NCBI RefSeq assembly: GCF_004359215.1
Contig: NC_090611.1
Location: 5,952,860-5,963,340 of the forward strand
DNA: 10,481 nt
Direction: 5' to 3'
Source of the DNA: Bremia lactucae
Lineage: Eukaryota > Oomycota > Peronosporomycetes > Peronosporales > Peronosporaceae
The stretch's first letter is position 1, and each line of letters opens with the position of its first letter. Position numbers and translations under genes: made by a program. Below are positions 7,846 to 10,481 of this stretch, one piece after another. Below the pieces are notes generated by a model. It was given only the letters and a program-made list of their open reading frames with translations, made no database searches and was not told where the DNA came from.

Positions 7846-8091
7846 GCTTTGCTCTGACCTCCCAAGAGGTCAGAGAAATATAATTCCAAAAACGGCAACG
7901 GTCGCGAGTCCGCCGTTGTTGCGAAATCGCAACTGCGAGGCGGACCGTAAAAAAACAGTCGGGGTCAGTAGGGGCGCAACGCCCTACTGATCCAGCAACC
8001 TCAAGAGAATTTGTAAATCTCTTGACGAAGTTGCTCCAGACACCCATTCATTATGTGTCTCTGCACCTGGCGATGAGGTATCCTCATCACC
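7846..8091 (+). pseudogene. Gag-pol junction remnant of element C, nested hairpins
   Basis: This segment leads into the element C protease and probably corresponds to the gag C terminus and linker, but stops interrupt every frame and no zinc knuckle is visible. It is the densest structured segment in the window. Arms pair at 7852-7861/7866-7875 (10 bp, loop CCAA). GTTGCGA/TCGCAAC (7918-7933) lies inside GTCCGCC/GGCGGAC (7908-7945). Then come 7962-7993 (11-bp core with a one-base bulge), TCAAGAGA/TCTCTTGA (8001-8025) inside AGCAAC/GTTGCT (7994-8034), 8038-8060 and 8072-8088. Confidence 0.55.
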
Positions 8092-8424
8092 TTGAAATTA
8101 GAAGTGATAAATAATTTGTCACTTAGAGCCCTAGCGAACTTCGGAGCGTCGAATTACTTTATTCGTCGCCAGTCACTAGAGGATCGTAGGCTCAAATATG
8201 TTGAGCACGACATCCCTCCTACGAGGATGACGGTGCGTCTAGCGACAGGCGCATCGATAACAGTAATGAAACGCGTAGTGAAATATCACTACGCGTTAAG
8301 AGATTTACAGTACGATGATGTTTTCATCGTACTGGAGTTAGATGACAAATTTGATGTCATCCTAGCTTTACCTTGGCTCGGAAAATATGAGTCACAAGGA
8401 TCAGCTGGTAGCATCGATCCGTGA
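8092..8424 (+). pseudogene. Retropepsin-like aspartic protease remnant, element C
   Basis: The 110-residue frame, opened by TTG and so not a true start, covers most of a Ty3 protease. It reads LRALANFGASNYFIRR near residues 11-26, RLATGASITV in the middle, and KFDVILALPWL near residues 87-97. The active-site triad Asp-Ser/Thr-Gly is Asn-Phe-Gly here (8137-8145), so the catalytic Asp is gone. The Ile-Leu-Gly box has Ala for Gly, although element B keeps Gly. The enzyme is therefore inactive. A 12-bp stem (8270-8281 with 8286-8297) and an 11-bp stem (8308-8318 with 8324-8334) lie inside the coding sequence. Confidence 0.82.
8270..8297. repeat. 12-bp perfect hairpin inside protease coding sequence
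   Basis: AACGCGTAGTGA (8270-8281) and TCACTACGCGTT (8286-8297) are exact reverse complements around AATA. They lie in the frame reading MKRVVKYHYAL, so both arms are translated sequence. Confidence 0.95.
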
Positions 8425-8440
8425 AGATGCCTGCCACTTA

Positions 8441-8464
8441 TTCATCAGATGGCCATCTGATGAA
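8441..8464. repeat. 24-bp perfect palindrome
   Basis: TTCATCAGATGG is followed at once by its exact reverse complement CCATCTGATGAA. With no spacer, it could form a cruciform or act as a dyad binding site as well as an RNA hairpin. Confidence 0.95.
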
Positions 8465-8917
8465 CGTCTTGGAGCGTCCACAAGCGTGTGGATGTACAAC
8501 GAGTGAGTGCGATGGCCTCACTTGTGACGGTCGTTAGTACGACTGCAGAAGATCATAGTGTGATTACTAATCAGTCTGTGGAGTCAGCTTCTGGCGGCTG
8601 TGTTAATGCATAGGCAGCGCCGAAGGTCCGACACTCGAATAAGTCAAGTGGATTAAGACATGAATGTACGCTTAGTGGGCGATATTCAAGGAGTATACCG
8701 GTTGTCCAAAAGGGGCAACACATTGATCCTAGGTCGAGTAGAGAGTCGACCGTAAAGAATTCGACTGTGATAGGGCAATTATAGTCGGAAGACGTTGAGA
8801 GAATAAGTCCCTACGTGCTTGAGGAGAAATCTCCTTTATAGTTAATGCTGAAGTGACTAGACTTTAGCATCCCGAGGGATTGATCCCTTGGTAGCCTGTG
8901 GATAAATACCAGGAAGA

Positions 8918-8942
8918 AACCGAGACATTGAATGTCTCGGTT
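8918..8942. repeat. 12-bp perfect inverted repeat
   Basis: AACCGAGACATT (8918-8929) and AATGTCTCGGTT (8931-8942) are exact reverse complements separated by one base. A 9-bp stem with one G-U pair (8872-8891) lies 26 bases upstream. Confidence 0.95.
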
Positions 8943-9845
8943 AATGACGGATCAAGAGTAGGCGCTTATGATCTTGATCTGAATGCGCCCCCGAAGTAAA
9001 TTCGGAAATAACTCAATTACCAACCCTAGAGCCCAAGCGGTTCCTGAGAGGTCTGCAAAGTGGTAGAATCAAGCAGTCTGCGTACTCGTCACAGAGGACG
9101 AATACGAAACCAATATTCGAGTAGCGGTAATTTTTGCAGAGAACGAATGGGTTCTCAGCATCTCATCGATGGACGAAAGTGTCCTCGACGTGAAGACTCA
9201 GATTGAGAGATATGCTACTCAATCCTGGGAGCCACTTAAGACAAATCCTTTCTACAAGGATTTGCTAAAGGGATGTATTCCCTGAAAAAGTTCCATGCAA
9301 GTTGCCTAAAGATAAATACACTCAACATGAGATCGGGCTCGAAGTACTGTGTCATGACGCAGTGGCCACACTGTCTCGTGAACAAGTACTTGCGATCGAT
9401 CAATTTGTTATCGATCGATTAAAAGCGGGTTATGCAAGGGAGTCAACGTTCTACATAGCTCTCCGACCTTCTGTGTGCGAAAGGCTTCAAGAGGGTGGAG
9501 GATAATGCACGCATTCAATAAACTGAATGCTGCAACGGTACCGGCTCAAACGCCGATATCTAGAGAAGACGTAATCATAGATGGTATGTCTAAGAGTCCC
9601 ATCATTTCGCCTATAAATCTGATGGATGGAATTTATCAGATCCTTATGCGTGAGCGGGACATCTCGTACAGAGCAGTGAGCACCCCCAGTGATATGCTTT
9701 GGGAATGGCTAGTGATGCCTCAAAGGCTTAGTAACGCCCCTGCAACATTCAACAGATGCGTAACGTATCTGTTGAGACCGGCGCGAGATTTCACAATAAG
9801 TTGTTTTGACGATATATTCGTCCATAGCCGGGTAATGGAAGGAAA

Positions 9846-9965
9846 GACGGACGTGGAAGTTCATAAAACTTACGTTCGTCAGGTCTCTTACACTTATGCG
9901 AAAGCATAAGTTGTACGCAAAATTCAAGAAGTGTATATTCGCTGCAAGCGAAATACCACTTCTTG
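9846..9965. repeat. Three consecutive hairpins in RT coding sequence
   Basis: At 9846-9880, GACGGACGT pairs with ACGTTCGTC (one G-U) and encloses AAGTT/AACTT. At 9892-9911, ACTTATGC pairs with GCATAAGT around a GAAA tetraloop. At 9925-9965, CAAGAAGTG pairs with CACTTCTTG and encloses TTCGCT/AGCGAA around GCA. The last spans the codons for KKCIFAASEIPLL; its outer arms persist in element B near 7120-7161. Confidence 0.92.
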
Positions 9966-10207
9966 GGTGCACCGTTGGTAATCACGGCGTGCGCCCTGAT
10001 CACGAAAAGATCAAGGCAATGACTGGCCAGTTCCAGTCGATGTCAAGGGACTTAGAAAGTTCCTTTGTTTAGCGGCGTGCTTGCACAAGTACTCTTGCAA
10101 TTATGCAGAGATGACAGTTCATCTCTCTCGTCTCTTGAAAAAAGACGGAAATGGTAATGGAACGCTGATTGTCAGCGTTCATTTTAAAGGTATCAAACAA
10201 AGCTTGA

Positions 10208-10233
10208 TGCAATCGCCCATCTTGGCGATTGCA
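10208..10233. repeat. 10-bp perfect hairpin in RNase H region
   Basis: TGCAATCGCC (10208-10217) and GGCGATTGCA (10224-10233) pair around CATCTT. Another perfect stem, GAACGCTGA/TCAGCGTTC, lies 27 bases upstream at 10160-10180. Confidence 0.95.
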
Positions 10234-10304
10234 GATCAAAACAGATTATTCTATGTGGTCTGTGACGCCAGCGATTCCGCAATCGGCTGCGCGTTAATGC
10301 AATA

Positions 10305-10330
10305 CGATGCAGACGGACGATGCAGACGGC
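10305..10330 (+). repeat. 13-bp tandem duplication causing a frameshift
   Basis: Two copies of CGATGCAGACGG followed by A or C lie side by side (10305-10317 and 10318-10330). The unit length is not a multiple of three, so the second copy shifts the RNase H frame, which otherwise continues from QYDADG to the window end. It looks like a slippage or template-jump event. Confidence 0.88.
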
Positions 10331-10387
10331 GCGGAGCGCGTCATCTGTAGCGAATCGCGTCAGCTGCAACCAGCTGAACGCAATTAC

Positions 10388-10460
10388 CCAGTGCATGACA
10401 AGGAACTCCTTGTCATGAAATACGCACTGGCTAAATTTAAGGTTTATCTCCTAGGAGATA
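10388..10460. repeat. Two-level hairpin over RNase H active-site codons, plus 16-bp palindrome
   Basis: CATGACAAGGA (10394-10404) pairs with TCCTTGTCATG (10407-10417). Outside it, CCAGTG (10388-10393) pairs with CACTGG (10425-10430). The arms cover the HDKELL codons that hold the catalytic Glu. A 16-bp palindrome with half-site TATCTCCT follows at 10445-10460. Confidence 0.95.
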
Positions 10461-10481
10461 GACCGTTCATCGTATATACGG

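Larger units (their letters stand above)
8425..9108 (+). mobile_element. Protease-RT linker of element C, non-coding now
   Basis: No frame of useful length is open here. The first 120 bases match 6103-6210 of element B; most of 8600-9050 has no counterpart in element B. Exact or near-exact hairpins run through it: the 24-bp perfect palindrome 8441-8464, 8477-8492, 8732-8751, 8822-8835, 8845-8870 (10 bp with one G-U), 8872-8891 (9 bp with one G-U), 8918-8942 (12 bp), 8950-8979, 8991-9005 and 9081-9106. GGCGC (8961-8965) inside the loop of 8950-8979 can also pair with GCGCC (8985-8989), a possible pseudoknot. Confidence 0.6.
9109..10481 (+). pseudogene. Reverse transcriptase-RNase H remnant, element C (runs off window)
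   Basis: A frame from 9109 stops at TGA 9283-9285 after a small deletion relative to element B (6464-6485). The polymerase resumes at about 9302 (PKDKYTQHEIG) and changes frame near 9480. Motif A reads SPINLMDGIYQIL with Asn at 9616-9618 where the catalytic Asp belongs. Motif B is SNAPATFNRCVTYLLRP and motif C CFDDIFVHSR (Asp pair 9808-9813). The frame breaks again near 9900, then KKCIFAASEIPLLG follows in another frame at about 9928-9970. RNase H begins near 10081: its first Asp is in VCDASDSAIG (10264-10266), and its Glu in HDKELL (10403-10405) lies after a frameshift at 10305-10330. The frame is then open to the window end. The copy is inactive. Confidence 0.87.

Noticed and set aside
7727..7990. 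87-codon plus-strand frame as a gene
   Set aside because: It spans the join between the inverted integrase and the element C gag-pol region, so it is a chimera of two remnants.
7846..8100. tRNA or other structured RNA gene from the dense stems
   Set aside because: No cloverleaf, anticodon arm or CCA logic fits, and the same stem style runs through the whole retroelement, coding parts included.

Overview
The window looks like nuclear DNA of an oomycete (Phytophthora or downy-mildew type). It holds one spliced eukaryotic housekeeping gene with short introns, set between decayed Ty3/Gypsy LTR retrotransposons whose protease, reverse transcriptase and integrase remnants resemble oomycete families. 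The genus assignment is inference; no rRNA or barcode locus is present.

Layout. 1-820: 3' end of a Ty3/Gypsy element (element A), with a polypurine tract at 396-408 and a 412-bp LTR (409-820) bounded by the inverted repeat TGTAACGGGG/CCCCGTTACA. A 110-codon antisense reading frame abuts it. 821-1077: short promoter region. 1078-4370: complete gene for 26S proteasome subunit Rpn2/PSMD1, in three exons (1078-1090, 1322-1368, 1437-4370), 997 residues. 4371-4729: 3' flank. 4730-7296: element B on +, with a 507-bp LTR, a broken gag, a protease stub and a decayed reverse transcriptase. 7297-7845: integrase remnant in the opposite orientation. 7846-10481: element C on +, with gag-pol linker, inactive protease, linker, reverse transcriptase and RNase H running off the window. 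None of the retroelement proteins is intact; stops, frameshifts, internal deletions and Asp-to-Asn changes at catalytic sites are visible.

The most unusual signal is not a gene. The retroelement DNA, both LTR and coding, is tiled almost end to end with short exact inverted repeats, mostly 7-12 bp arms with loops of 2-10 nt. I count about 38 exact stems of 8 bp or more with close arms in about 6.6 kb, against roughly 1-2 expected by chance, and I saw none in the 3.3-kb Rpn2 gene between them. Several stems are shared between elements B and C or between the two LTRs, and at least two show compensatory base-pair changes. This suggests either a selected RNA/DNA secondary structure or a copying mechanism that keeps writing palindromes into this family. 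I know of no description of it.
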